From Andrena cerasifolii (Eukaryota > Arthropoda > Insecta > Hymenoptera > Andrenidae): DNA of 64,000 nucleotides. The stretch spans positions 17,431,501 to 17,495,500 of the forward strand of contig NC_135118.1 in the NCBI RefSeq assembly GCF_050908995.1. The letters run 5' to 3'. This document shows, piece by piece, positions 1 through 11,500 of the stretch. Each line of letters begins with the position of its first letter. Within the stretch, counting starts at the first letter, position 1. The notes beneath the pieces were generated by a model that did no database searches, was not told the DNA's origin, and was given only the letters and a program-made list of their open reading frames with translations. The translations under genes and the position numbers were made by a program.

Positions 1-47
1 CAAAAGGGTTTTCTTCCTCGAAAGATTATTTCACCGCCGGCAGTAAT

Positions 48-449
48 TTAGAGTTGGTGATTTCGTGGGGGCGCGATTAGAATGCAAATAGCTCTGCAAA
101 ATAAACTGTGAAGAATCGCAGTTCCGGTGAGCCACGTTCGACTAACATTCGTCTTCATTTTCTGTAGCTCGTGGCGATCTACGGTCCTCGCTTCCTGTAA
201 TTGGTAGAGGGCATTTTCTTCCGCCGGAAGGCCAGCATCGATGAGGTAATCTCGTGCTCGATCATAAATTTTTATCAACCAACCGACTTGGCCTTCTCGC
301 CTCGGGACATAGAATCTCTCGAAGCACCCAAAATTCTTTGGAAAGCTTCCACCGTACAAAGCTGTCCCTAGAAACGATATAATTATAAAAGGGACTGCCT
401 GAGTTTTAACCATCGCAGGACTTTCGGTGTCTCTAGTCACTCCGTTCAT
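48..449 (-). CDS. Candidate small membrane protein, 133 codons (unidentified)
   Basis: An uninterrupted frame starts at an ATG (447-449, minus) and a second in-frame ATG lies at codon 13. From the second ATG the protein begins with a short polar segment, then a hydrophobic stretch at about residues 18-36 that could be a membrane anchor. A soluble part rich in charged and aromatic residues follows (FERFYVPRREGQVGW, then YDRARDYLIDAG), as in small single-pass mitochondrial or ER proteins. I do not recognise the family. A GTTAGT donor-like site falls after codon KMKTN near residue 100, so the real exon may end there and the tail (SRTWLTG onward) may be intron read-through. Frames this long arise by chance about once or twice in a window this size, so composition is the main support. 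It could be a chance frame. Confidence 0.35.
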   Translation of the reverse strand: MNGVTRDTESPAMVKTQAVPFIIISFLGTALYGGSFPKNFGCFERFYVPRREGQVGWLIKIYDRARDYLIDAGLPAEENALYQLQEARTVDRHELQKMKTNVSRTWLTGTAILHSLFCRAICILIAPPRNHQL

Positions 450-2811
450 TATACTAAATACTTATAGCCAATTATTTTACAACGATTGATTGTTCTCTTA
501 AATGCACTAAAAAAATAAGCAAACAATCGAGAAATATATAGATGAATTTCGTATAAAGGTAATTTCTAATCTGGACCATCTTGGTGATTCGACAAAGATG
601 AAGAGTCAAGCTAGATAGCAGGACTGGTGGAAAGTCAATTTTATTACTGACAGTGCACTTGTCTGACTCATTCCACCCTTCAGTTGAATTGCCTCCTCTT
701 TGACTATACCTACCACGAATTACAACCTCGCTCTGTACAGAGGCCTTTGTTTGTGATACCTTCCTGAATTGAGGATGCAATTCGTCAGTGCATTTGGCAG
801 TGCACAGTTTCGACTTTATTAAAGCAAATACATTCCACTGGTATATTCGCCGGTTTTTGCAAGGATCCACCATCAAGCCCGCTATCACTCTATCTTCGCA
901 GCGGGGGGGTTGGCGAGTGGCCAAGGCAATATCGGTTCCCTGCTAATTTGCAATTAAGGCCACGACGTGTTGCGAATCCTGCCGCGATATACGAGCGCCG
1001 ATTCGGCGCCGTCTATTCGACTCTCTTCCGGACAGTAATACCTGTGTCGTAATGCTATTATATCATTTGTGCGAAAAAAGTTTAGAGAGAAAGAGGGCAT
1101 AGCCATTCGGCAGGAACGTTTATCCTGTGCGACTTTCGCCCTGGCCATTTGGATCACTGCAAGTTGGTACTGAAGCCGTTTGTACAGGCTTCTTCGTTAC
1201 TTCTTCCTTGCGAGTTTGTTTACAGGTTGTTTGGTAAGGGTGTACGTACATCGCAAGGCAAAAGCTTAGGGTTTGGTATAAAGGACTTGGACAAATTTAA
1301 GTTTCAATGTGATCTTGCCGGTAGTTAGCTGTATGAAGTATAGGATGTAATTAATATTTGTGGCTGGCGTTACATCCTCCATGTGTGTACAGAAAATTGA
1401 TTTATGAATGGGGAAGCTGACACAAAGCTCAGCGCAAACGGCGCCACTAGCGCATGCACCTTTGCTGACTGTTGATTTCAAAATTAAAATGACAACAAAA
1501 AGGGAAAATTATAAAGTATTATAAAATGTTTGAAAATTTTTTAAGCTGTAGTTGACTTCTCATATCTTTTTTCTTTTACCAGGTTCGACGTCTTTATAAC
1601 GTAAAAGATGCAAATTTATTTTTTTATATCTATATAATTAATAAGAGTTAATAATAGTAACAGTAATACTTATAGATACATACAGTTATTACAGAAATAT
1701 AAATTAAAAAGTAAAATAAGATAATTTAAATGCACTTAAAACACCGATGGCAGGACCATCCCTCGCGGATGGGAAGAAGGTGCAGTCAGCTTCCCGATTC
1801 TGAAGTACCGATGCTTGTCGATGAAACTCATTTAGAATCATCAGAGTTCCAATACGGAATAACATTCGATGCCTCGCAGCTCGCTACTACAGATTACTGC
1901 CATGACATCACTTGACGTCGGGCCATCCGGCGTAAATGAAAAGCACGGAGTTAAAATCGTCCCTCACCCTGACTGATTGACCACCAATCGGAAGCGACAG
2001 ATCACTTCGCGCCAACCAATCGATAAGGAAACGACACATAGAAGAGAGAAAAGGCTGGGAAAAAAGCTTGCTGAATTGACGATCAAGATTTCCAATATCG
2101 CTGTCCACCCTCGACTGTAAATTGCAAACGAGATTCAGAATAATTTCATCTAGAGGCGATACAGTTCCCACGGAACTGGAGCTATTCCTATGAATTGTCA
2201 GCGTAGGCGGGCTGACAAGAGCGACGCGTCAGTTTGAGGTCGGAAATCGAATTTCTTATGACACCCCCTAATTACCTCATGTCAAGTGTCAAAGGGCAGG
2301 TGCCCTCCCCCCCCCCTCCCCCCTTTGATCGACTCTCCACCCTTGCTGTCGCGTTGGTCGATTGCAGCCACGTGCATATTGCAAACGATGCAGAAGCTTT
2401 GGTGCTGAACATTAGCACCAATTTTCGCAGACCCCTGGATGTTAATTGGTCGCGGATAACAGTAAACAGGACATCGTCCAGGGATAGTTACACAACGATT
2501 AATAAAGCACCTTGACTCCAACTCGTTAACAGTGCATCCAATATTCATAGAGCCAGTCGTCCGGAAGAACGATCTGCGATTACGAAGTGTTGTTGTTTTG
2601 TTTTAATATGATGCATCGTGCAGAAACTTGGTAAGTAAGTCTTTTAACGTTTCCGTAGGGAGCAGTTCACTTTCTACGTATTTGAAAAGTTCAACTATAA
2701 TCGTATAAAGAGCTCTCTGATATCAATATAATAGTGTTATAATTTAGTTTTTGTCTGGAGCAAATTTTTATCATTCATTAACGATATAGAAGTCTAACAT
2801 ATTGAATTAAC
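450..2811. other. No confident gene; AT-rich intergenic or intronic DNA
   Basis: Several minus-strand frames occur (the longest, 924-472, is 150 codons), but none shows a recognisable domain or a convincing splice-site pair. Bases 1490-1730 are very AT-rich. A GTAAGTAAG donor-like site lies at 2631 on the plus strand with no clear coding frame in front of it. Confidence 0.5.
2303..2323. repeat. Poly-C tract
   Basis: Seventeen or more cytosines are interrupted only by single T residues. This is a simple low-complexity tract. Confidence 0.8.
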
Positions 2812-3514
2812 TTAAGGGGTCTCCCTACTTTCACGGCCTAAAAAGGAGCGCGATATTTGGGATTTTTTTAAGAGAAACCCTCAAATTATATTAATTGATA
2901 AATGTATGCCTATATTTGTACGTATTTAGGCAACGTTTAAAAAAAACGGTACCTGAAACTTTAAACGCGTTTTTCTCAAAATGATGTTTTTCGATATTGT
3001 TAGCATGATATCTGAAAAACCAATCACCTGATTTACTTCAAACTTGGCATATATCTTCAGTAGATGTCCCATTCTCGTTGGTATTAAAACTAAGTCGGTT
3101 TTTTGCAAAAATAGACTATTGCGACTTAAAAAACCAGCGAATTCTTTGCAGAAATCGATGTCTGTTTTAGATGCTGCTATTTTTTTTTTACTTTTCAGTA
3201 TTTCTCATTTAATCTAGTTCAGACGGTAGCCACACTTATACAGGTTACATAAAATTTTAAATTTTCTATTTCAGACAACTACAACGGCTGATTTTATGCT
3301 AACAATGCGCATATGATTTTTGTAAGGCGCTCTATTTGAAGCACTATAACTCCGGATATAACCACTATTTTTGCATATAATTTTTTTTTCATATTCTCTA
3401 AAGATTGACAAATAAAGTCACAAAGCTGGAAGTAAATATATTTAATGGTTTTGTTTTAAAAAATTCCCAAAGTTCGCATCATTTTTCGGCCGTCTAAGTA
3501 GGGAGATCGCTTAA
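2812..3514. mobile_element. TTAA-flanked inverted-repeat element (copy 1)
   Basis: The left end reads TTAAGGGGTCTCCCTACTTT. The right end, read on the minus strand, is TTAAGCGATCTCCCTACTTA. Imperfect arm identity continues inward for roughly 80 bp, through the CGGCC(T/G)AAAAA segment. The interior has no significant frame. Near 2953 it holds the motif AAACTTTAAACGCGTTTTTC, which recurs with one change inside the copy at 11498, linking the two interiors. A TTAA at both ends is the hallmark of piggyBac-type insertion. Without a transposase this is a non-autonomous MITE. Confidence 0.75.
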
Positions 3515-4507
3515 GCTTCTTTTTAACTTAGAAATGTATAATAATTATTAAACAATTACAATTACAAAACATTAAAGAATGGTCCACTGAATAAAATTAA
3601 TGGTACACACACTGACGATATCTCACGGATTATTGAATATTTACATCATCAATTAAACTAGAGAAAACTTCAATAAAATTTCCAATCAAATAAGACCAAG
3701 GAATCAATAGTAGGAATCAATTTGATACCTACAACCTATACTAATACAAGGCTATTAATATAAAATTCCAATTTTAATTAACCCCGCCAAGAACCATTAA
3801 ATTCAGGACGTGACTGCATTGCGTTTCGTTAAAGCCTCGGCTGAAATTATCGAGCTTGCGTGCTAAATTTAATTAACGTCTGAAAAAATGTCATTTCCAG
3901 AGCACGTTCAAGTATCACGCGTTTTCGGCTGATTAAAATATTTGAACTAGCTGTCAATACCTCGTTTCATTTATGAAAATTTACTGGAAATTTCGTAAAG
4001 GAGAATTCCCATGTTCGCTTAAACCCTCTCTAATTCAGAATCACGGAATCGCTTTTCATCCCCGAACGCTTGCAACCTTATTATTTTCTCTGGAAGCTTA
4101 TTATCGAAATGTTACGTCCTTGTACCGAATACTCCTTGCACACAGTAAACAGGACTTCACCTGGAGCACTGCGTTTCTGTTCGATATATATATAGGGCAC
4201 ATTATGTAGGGCGACCAGGTGACCTGTATTTTGTCTTCGATAATTTCCGTGTCCTATATTCCACCGTAATTAGAAAGCTAATAAATGCCAATAACGTTGA
4301 TGAACGTTAAGAATGTTCAAGAACGTTCCTTTGGGTAATAAAAGCTGCCAGAAGAAAGGGTAAATTACTAAGTATCTTTGGTCCACTAATGCATCAATAA
4401 TTTTGAATCTGATAACCCAGAAATGAGTTTCCCATTCACACAGATTACACGTGCAGACGAAATTTGGAAGGCAAAGCATCCCATGACTTAAGGGATTAAA
4501 TGCTTTC
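3515..4507. other. No gene seen; AT-rich
   Basis: This stretch is AT-rich with only short frames, the longest being 78 codons at 3973-4209. No repeat structure or splice-site pair stands out. Confidence 0.5.
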
Positions 4508-5330
4508 GACAAGTCGGAAAATAGGGTCACTTTTATGATTATTTTTATAGAGAAACGTGATACTTAAAAATTATAAAAAAAATTAAAACCGACTTCAAAA
4601 AAATAAAACTGCATTAAAAAGTAAAAAATAATTTTTTCCCTTATTTAATCTACGACTCTCAACTTTTCTATATCTGCGTCTCATTATTTGCACTGCGTAA
4701 ATCTGGCGCCTTCTTAAAAAAATTGGAAGTCGTAGGTTAAATAAGGCAAAAAATGATTTTTTACTTTCTAATGCAATTTTATTTTTTTTAAATCGGTTTG
4801 ATTTTTTTTAAATTTGTTTATTTGATGAATATACTAAACATGCTGGGGAGATATGCACGTACGTGCATAAAATAATAATAATTAGGTGATAATAACCTTT
4901 ATTAACCAGAACTGGCGAAATATTGGGCTAATATTAATGCAGTACGGGATTGGATCATCCTCTTTCGATTAAAAAAAGATCATCAAAATCGGTCCATATG
5001 CTGAGGAGATATACGGTGACAAACATATAAAAAAAAATTACATATAGGTCGAATCTACAACCCCCTCCTTTTTGAAGTCGGTTAAAAAATCAAGATACAC
5101 ACCTTGTTGTTTATAAATTAAGCTGTATTCTCTTCAAAAAAGAAATTTGATATCTTAAGAAACGGGGTCATAGCCGCCCTTTCTACCAAGGCCTCTTCAT
5201 ACTTACAGCGTTTGGGGTACCAAAAATATCTCAGAGATTACTGGACCGATTTGAATAAAATTTTGCACGAATATTTTTAAAACTCTAACGAAAATCATAA
5301 AGCTGACCCTATTTTCCGACCTGTCAAGGG
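4508..5330. mobile_element. Outer inverted-repeat element carrying a nested MITE
   Basis: The left terminus (4508-4540) contains GTCGGAAAATAGGGTCA followed by TTTATGAT. The same sequence appears inverted at 5294-5324. The arms are about 30 bp with one or two changes. A second element (4583-5084) sits inside. The right part (about 5230-5280) has the wording of insect repeat 3' regions (CTGGACCGATTTGAATAAAA). No target duplication could be fixed. Confidence 0.55.
4583..5084. mobile_element. Nested MITE with AACCGACTTCAAAAA termini
   Basis: The left end reads AAAACCGACTTCAAAAA and the right end is the inverse, TTTTTGAAGTCGGTT, giving terminal repeats of about 17 bp. A further inverted pair lies inside the left half: the segments around 4601-4655 and 4729-4790 repeat each other inverted (AATAAGG, AAAAAATGATTTTTTAC and similar). 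The GAAGTCGGTT end is widespread in insect genomes; this is from memory and was not searched. No coding capacity is visible. Confidence 0.6.
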
Positions 5331-5641
5331 CACGTAACATCTTAATTTACAAGCAACTTTCAGTGCTTAAACTTTGTTTTCCTCGCGATTCGTGTGTAAA
5401 TTAACATGAAATATTTACCCACAAAAGTACGAGTAGACAGTTTCATGAGACTGGTATAATGTTTCTGCGCATAGTAATAAAAACGTTCAAGAAGTGTTAC
5501 ATAAGTATATCGTCGGAACAATTAAAGCGTCGCGTGTGCAAACACGTCGCATAAAGGAAAGCAACTCTACGAAGAGAGTACTTCAAGAAGTAACGTTACG
5601 GGCTCTTTAAACTACGCGGTGAAAGTTCACTCATAATTTCC

Positions 5642-5675
<34 letters not shown>

Positions 5676-6725
5676 GGATGCGAACATCCATAAAAGAATT
5701 TCCCTCTGGCGCTTCATTCCTCTTTCGTCTCGAAACCAAGTCATGCGGACAGCCAAGGGCGCTGTATTGTCGTCGCGAATTTCTCTACACTGAAAGGACG
5801 GAGTATCTCCTCCTAGCATGGACGACGAAATGCGTCGAAACATTGTTACAGCCCGGACAAATTCAATCTTTATTCCAGGGTCAGGTTATCTGTTGCGCAC
5901 CCAGCTGCACGTAATTGTACGAGCTTCGACACGGAAACCTCTAAATGCTTTTGAAATATCTTTGGAGTGGGTATTCAAACTATCCTTGAATACGTTCGAA
6001 GCAGTTTTCGGATGGAGGCAGAATTTTAATGAGTACCTAAGTATCAGAAAACCCCGGAGAAACGAAGGAATTTTGCTCGCGATGCAACGCAATTCTGTGG
6101 GAATTTGAATGAAAATATTTGGTCGAAATTTAGAGGCAAAAATTAGAGAGGCTACGAAAACATTCCAGAAAGTTTTATTTAATAGACCCATTCGTGACTT
6201 TTTGCCATTAAGGGGACTATTCTAAAAGTGAAATGCAAAGGGACATCTCTTTGGCGATGTTGAAAACATTTACATGAAACAATAATTTATGTTAATCCGT
6301 TCCATAAAGCTTGTCGATTAAATTTTAACAACCGACACCGGAAACCTCAATGAACCACTGCTCTTAAATCGTGGATTTGCAATTCGCAAGGATGAAAGTA
6401 CTCAAACGGTTACTATCCACCCGTGAGTTTATAAAGTGAAACCGCCCTGAGCATTTTAATACTACTTAACAGCGCCTTCCACCCTCTGTCTCGTTTTACT
6501 TCCCCTTAAAAACTCTGGAAATATTTCCTCACGAATTTCAACACTTCCCGCTACGGAATTATATTAATTAAATTTCCTTTCGACGTTCGGCAAACACCGA
6601 GCGGGCAACTTTTAATTTGTGAACCTTAAAATATAACACGCTCACAATATTTCAAAACTTTAATCCCTCTCCATTTAATCCGCTCCCCAAACGTTAATCC
6701 GTCTCCGTTTTCAAATTCTGCGATA
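5331..6725. other. No gene seen apart from a CT microsatellite
   Basis: Overlapping frames on both strands between 5631 and 6191 reach 101 codons but read as mutual shadows. None has a recognisable motif or splice sites. Confidence 0.5.
5645..5672. repeat. (CT)n microsatellite
   Basis: Fourteen CT units in a row. Confidence 0.95.
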
Positions 6726-7452
6726 TCAAGGGGTCATTCTACTTTGGTCGGCCGAAATTTAAGCTATTATTATAGATCCCTTTTTTCGGTGCAGAGAACA
6801 TATGATGAAATAAATCGTTTTGGTATTTATTAAGCTAAACATATATAAAAAAAAATTAAAACGAATTTTATTAATTTGTTTTAAATGTTTTTTTACAGCG
6901 TCAATATGGCACCTAAAAAAAGGTATGTCCGTGGCTCAGGTGATTTCCCCAGTCAGGTTTATTCAAAACGAAAAATTCGTAAAGATTCTTAATCTGTATG
7001 AGGGTCGCTATCACCCGTAGCTCAATTAACAACTTTTGTCGAAAACTAACAAAATGGGGCCGGTTTGAAAAAATAAGTATGACAAAACATCTGAACTCGG
7101 TGTTCCCCGAGAAAAATCTCTGTTATTTTTCGACAAAAATTATTGATTGAGCTACTGGTGATAGCAACACTCGTACAGATTAAGAATCTTCTCGAATTTT
7201 TTGTTTTGGATAAACCTGTACCGAGAAATCACCTGCGCCACGAACATACCTCATTTTTTAGGTGCCATATTGATGTTATAAAAAGAACATTTTAAAACAA
7301 ACTTAAAAAAAATCTTAAATTTTTTTGTACAATGTAAGAGTAGCTTAATAAATTCCAAAAAGATTGATTTCATTATATGTTGTATTTATTCAGCAAAAAA
7401 TCATTAAAAATTGCTTAATTTTGCGGCCGATCAGAGTAGAATGACCCCTTAA
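6726..7452. mobile_element. TTAA-flanked palindromic MITE, subfamily B (copy 1)
   Basis: The left end is (T)CAAGGGGTCATTCTACTT. The right end inverted is TTAAGGGGTCATTCTACTCT, so the left TTAA carries one substitution. The arms are inverted copies of each other over about 340 bp each. For example, the segment at 6890-7020 (AGCGTCAATATGGCACCTAA, then AGATTCTTAATCTGTA) returns inverted at 7140-7290. The element at 22460-23130 shares this interior. The 66-codon frame at 6820-7020 lies wholly in the left arm and is not a gene. If transcribed, the element would fold into one long hairpin. Confidence 0.85.
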
Positions 7453-7689
7453 GAATCTAAAGCACCTGGATGAATTTTACGGCTCCTTTTCCTACTGTTC
7501 CGCCTTTTACTTTAACTCCCTACCATACGAAATTCGCTCTGTAACCTCTTTCGCATCCTACAAGCATGCAGTAACACTATTTTTTGCTAATCAGCATTAA
7601 CAATTAATTATTAACTTTTCCTTTTATCATTTTCCAACTACGCGCGTATGATGTTAGTACTTACTTTTGATTATGTTATTTGGCCGTCT

Positions 7690-7901
7690 ACACTTACTTT
7701 TCGTGTTCTCTATTGTGTTAGTTTTAGTTTTAAGTAGCTTTAAATGGTAAGGTTAATAACAGCTGACGGCTGTACCTCGCCTTTTGCACTCCTCTAGTGT
7801 TATATGTGCTATTCAAATCTAACTATTCTTTTTCTTTTTCCTCTTTCTCTTTCTCGCTTTTCTATATGTTTTCTATTGTAAAATCTACTGTGCAATAAAT
7901 A
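7690..7901 (+). mobile_element. LINE-like 3' tail (non-LTR retrotransposon remnant)
   Basis: The segment GTTTTAGTTTTAAGTAGCTT, then the CGGCTGTACCTCGCC block and AATAAA (7894-7899), leads directly into a TTA repeat. A block with the same order occurs around the element at 22460 (ACCTCGCCC, AATAAA, TTA repeat), and a shorter one at 11386. Non-LTR elements of the I, Jockey and R1 type often end in such TAA/TTA tails. No reverse transcriptase frame remains, so the family is not assigned. Confidence 0.4.
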
Positions 7902-8088
7902 ATTATTATTATTATTATTATTATTATTCTTATTATTCTTATTGTTCTTATTATTCTTATTATTCTTATTATTCTTATTATTCTTATTATTCTTATTATT
8001 CTTATTATTCTTATTATTCTTATTATTCTTATTATTCTTATTATTCTTATTATTCTTATTATTCTTATTCTTATTCTTATTCTTATTC

Positions 8089-8166
<78 letters not shown>
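7902..8166. repeat. Compound TTA / TTATTATTC / TTATTC microsatellite
   Basis: The order is (TTA)n, then about fifteen 9-base TTATTATTC units, then four TTATTC units, then a long (ATT)n run. Homopolymeric Asn, Ile or Leu frames through it are artefacts. It probably grew from the TTA tail of the retrotransposon remnant just upstream. Confidence 0.95.
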
Positions 8167-9076
8167 CTAACACCATTCTCTCCGAGCAGAAACTTCACTA
8201 CCCCAGAGGGGGACTGTTCCTCCAAAATTGCCGAAAAAGTTGCCGGGGAACTACCCTCAGTCTCCACACCCCCAGAAAATCATTTGTCTCTTGAGAGTGG
8301 CGTCCTTTGGCAGCCATCAACCACGAACTTCTTATCGTTTCTGGACCGACCGCAGCTTGCCCGAGCTATTCGTCTCTTACAAGATCGGACAGTGTCTCTC
8401 CTCTCCGCGGCGAACAAGCTCCAGGCAGATTTCGCGGTTGGAATTTAATGGCTCCGGTTACATTCGCAGTTTATCCAAGGGAAACGGCCGACGGTGTACC
8501 TTCGGACAACCGGGGCGAATTGTATCCCCCAACACGGATGTGCGATATATTTTCGGAGGTGAAAGCAGCTGCGCGTAACAAAGGCGAAAGTCTGACGCAA
8601 TGACGAATTTATAGATCTGTTGCTCCACCTTCGAGCGGGCGGATAGCTGTCCGTCATTTCTGCCGAGCAACACTCGTGAAGCCAGCCTCCCTCCTCGTCA
8701 GGACGGACCTCTGTCAGGTCCGAACAGCCGACCGAGGACACAGCCCGTCCTACGAACGTGAAATTACGTCGCGACGCCATTTGCCTTTACGCCGGTAATC
8801 CACCCGAGTTCTTTCATTTCTCTTCCTACCCCTCCTGTGTTTTCCTACCCGAGGCGGTGTCACTTTACGTACCGTCGTTGCGACCGTAACGCGACCTTTA
8901 TTACAGATTTATTGCGATGCCAGCATGCTACTCTCCTCCCTGTGTCAGGCGCCCCCCCGGTTTTCTCTTGCTTTCCATTCATCTGTCACTCTCTTGCTCG
9001 CCGACGTGCTCCGGTGTGCTTCCTTTCGTCCTCGGGCCGACCCCGTGTCAGATTCACGGATAATCCGCGCGAAGTC
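8167..9076. other. GC-richer stretch without an assignable gene
   Basis: From about 8200 the DNA becomes GC- and CpG-richer, and frames of 100 or more codons open on both strands at once. That pattern fits an exon or 5' flank but does not single out a frame. Confidence 0.4.
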
Positions 9077-9153
9077 ATGCGACGGAAGATTCTTTCCCGT
9101 CGCGAACTCCTCGACACGCTCTCTGGCCGAGACACGCAACGTTATCACCCGAG
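9077..9153 (+). CDS. Possible first coding exon (about 25 codons) ending at a strong donor
   Basis: An ATG at 9077 with G at -3 opens a frame beginning MRRKILSRRELLDTL. The frame runs to CCCGAG|GTAAGT, an excellent 5' splice site at 9153/9154, and hits a stop immediately inside the putative intron. The upstream frame is open from 8837, so a longer exon is possible. A second good donor (GCGAAG|GTACGT) lies near 9317. No next exon could be joined to it and the product is not recognised. Confidence 0.25.
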
Positions 9154-9495
9154 GTAAGTTGCTCCCCCGTTGGCGATCCAGCTGCGTAACTTTCCCTCCA
9201 GCGAGGTTTAAAGTGAAAAGGATTCAACGATGGGTAGTAAAGTACCCGCTGGATGGTGGATCGGCGTGCGTCCGACTGAGCAGTGGTTGCAGTGTTGAGA
9301 GTTCTTGTGGCGAAGGTACGTGTACCCACATGACATGTGCAACTTGTCTGGTGTAGTGAATTATGATTTGATGGAGTGCTTATTATGTGGTAACTACTCA
9401 CATGTAGGTGTTTCTGGACTGTGGGAGCTGGTGGAAGTGTTTTTATTGAACTATTATATGTATCACTTTGCAGTGACTATTATCTATCAACGCAT
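9154..9495. other. Flank of the possible 5' exon
   Basis: This is GC-moderate DNA with the second donor-like GCGAAG|GTACGT near 9317 but no supported coding frame. Confidence 0.3.
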
Positions 9496-10299
9496 TTCAC
9501 TGACGAGGAGAGTCTTCTAGGTGTCCGCCTCCGATTACTTTGAATTTTGGATATGTTTTAGAGCACCAAATAATAAGATATACGTGGTTTTTTATGGCGG
9601 CCCGTTTTCATATTTAGAGGGTAAAATCACCCCTCAAAGTTATAAGATTTTCGGGTGATCATCTCCGATTGCTTTGGTTTTTTGGATATGTTTTAGAGGG
9701 ACGAAAAATAAGATACACGTGTTTTTTTATAGCGACCTGTTTTCATATTTAGGGGGTGAAATCACCCCTTAAAGTTATAAGATTTTTAGGTGATCATCTC
9801 CGATTGATTTGGTTTTCGGATATGTTTTAGAGCACCGAAAAATAAGATATACGTGTTTTTTTATAGCGACCCTTCTTCATATTTATGGGGTGAAAAAACC
9901 ACCCCTCAAAGTTATAAGATTTTCAGGTGATCATCTCCGTTTGTTTTGGTTTTCGGATATGTTTTAGAGCACCGAAAAATAAGATATACGTGTTTTTTTT
10001 ATAGCGACCCGTTTTCATATTTAGGGGTGAAACCACCCCTCGAAGTTCATAAGGGTTACGCAATTGTGTTGAGTAAAACTTCATATAAATTTCATTTGCA
10101 TCATAATTATCCAAAAACTAAAGCAATCGGAGACGAACACCTGAAAATCATATAACTTTGAGGGGTGGTTTCACCTCCTAAACATGCAAACAAGCCAAAA
10201 TAAAAAGATACCTGTTTCTTATTTTTCGGTCTTCTAAAACATATCCAAAAACCAAAGCAATCAGAGGCGAACACCTGGGAGACTCTCCTGGTGAGAAAG
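9496..10299. mobile_element. Foldback-like element with tandem-repeat arm
   Basis: Terminal inverted repeats of about 34 bp are at 9503-9536 and 10259-10292. They share AGGAGAGTCT and AGGTGT(C/T)CGCCTC. The left arm is four tandem copies of a 134-137-bp unit starting at 9521, 9655, 9790 and 9927. Each starts GTGATCATCTCCGATT or close to it and contains GGATATGTTTTAGAG and the dyad AGGGGTGA...TCACCCCT. The right arm (about 10107-10285) is about 1.3 copies of the same unit inverted. Arms built from direct repeats are typical of Foldback elements; family membership is inferred. Confidence 0.75.
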
Positions 10300-11385
10300 A
10301 ACACAAGATGGTAAATTGCTATATAACCAAGAACATCTACAAGTATGATCGAATGCACTTTGCCTGAGCTTTCAACTTTTAAGGGACTTGTAACAAAAGA
10401 CATACTGTTGTAAAAGAGTCTTGAAAGTTCGCCTTATGGAAAGACATAGTAGCTCGTGGTCATAGCTTATAAAATGTCATGGCACTGCGTTGATGGTTCC
10501 TAACTTTTACAAACTGAAAGACGTAGCACCGCGTCATCCGCGGTGAAAGCGTTAATGCATCACTATAATGTTATACGATAGTGTTATACAATCTAGGTTG
10601 CAGCAGTGGCTGCGATAGATCTTGCTCCTCATACAGCTGTTGGTGGAAAAGGATTCCGAGAAAAGCAACGTTGAGGACATTTCTTACAATAACAACAATA
10701 CAACTACCGTGTATGCTGCGTATAGAAATATACTGCAATTCCTTTTCCAAAGTAAGAACATTACTTCACAAAATATTCCTCATCTTTTCGTTTAAATGTC
10801 GATTCACTGTGGATTATTTGGTACATTGACCATTTCTGTTTGTCAGCCGAATGAGCAGTGTTTCACGTTCACCCTGTAGATTTCGGCTCACTGTTCTTTC
10901 GAACGGGAAGCTAAAAATACAACCCCTAATGGGTGCCTGTATACATCATCGATTATTACACCCAGAGCCCCGCTGATCGTCGTCAAGTTTTATTAGACCG
11001 CACCTGCTGCGCTTAATTTTATTTCCGTGGTCGGAGTGGATTGCGTCGCGAGTAGTCTTTTACGATCTCTCTGGCGATACTTCCGCGGCTGCCGAGATGC
11101 ACTCCATCAAGTATAAGCAGCGGGGCAAATCCCCGTGTCCAATCTCCATGCACGAACGGGATTTTACAGCGCGCCCACTAATTTACGGGAATAAAGTAAA
11201 TCCGTTACACTCGCGATTTAACGTCGCCGGATACGTCGACGTCGTCTCGGGATCTCCAGCGGAATTCCTCCGACTAATCAAAACGACAATCTCAATATTT
11301 CTTACGGTACACTGAGTGCTGCAATCCTGAGCAAACGGGGACGAATTTTCTTGTAGATATCATTTCTGAAGTAAGATTTCAAAAC
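10300..11385. other. No gene seen
   Basis: Frames do not exceed 82 codons. A CpG-richer patch lies around 11000-11300, with no motif or splice pair recognised. Confidence 0.5.
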
Positions 11386-11500
11386 AGCATTTTATTGAAT
11401 CTCGCCCATTACGCAACAAAAAAAGCAACAACTAACTATGTATTAATGTAACTCAATCTGATGGTCTAATAAAAACGTATTATTATTATTATTATTATTA
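11386..11500 (+). mobile_element. LINE-like 3' tail, short remnant
   Basis: TCTCGCCCATT is followed by AATAAA at about 11468 and a (TTA)n run (11479-11500). This matches the order of blocks at 23145-23210. The TTAA-flanked element at 11498 begins inside the TTA run, which supplies its target site. Confidence 0.35.

Noticed and set aside
472..924. Minus frame of 150 codons
   Set aside because: No recognisable family, Cys-rich but without a known spacing, and frames of this length are expected occasionally by chance; kept only as a note.
7809..8448. Frames of 104-168 codons encoding poly-Asn/Lys, poly-Ile or poly-Leu
   Set aside because: They are translations of the TTA/TTATTC microsatellite on both strands.
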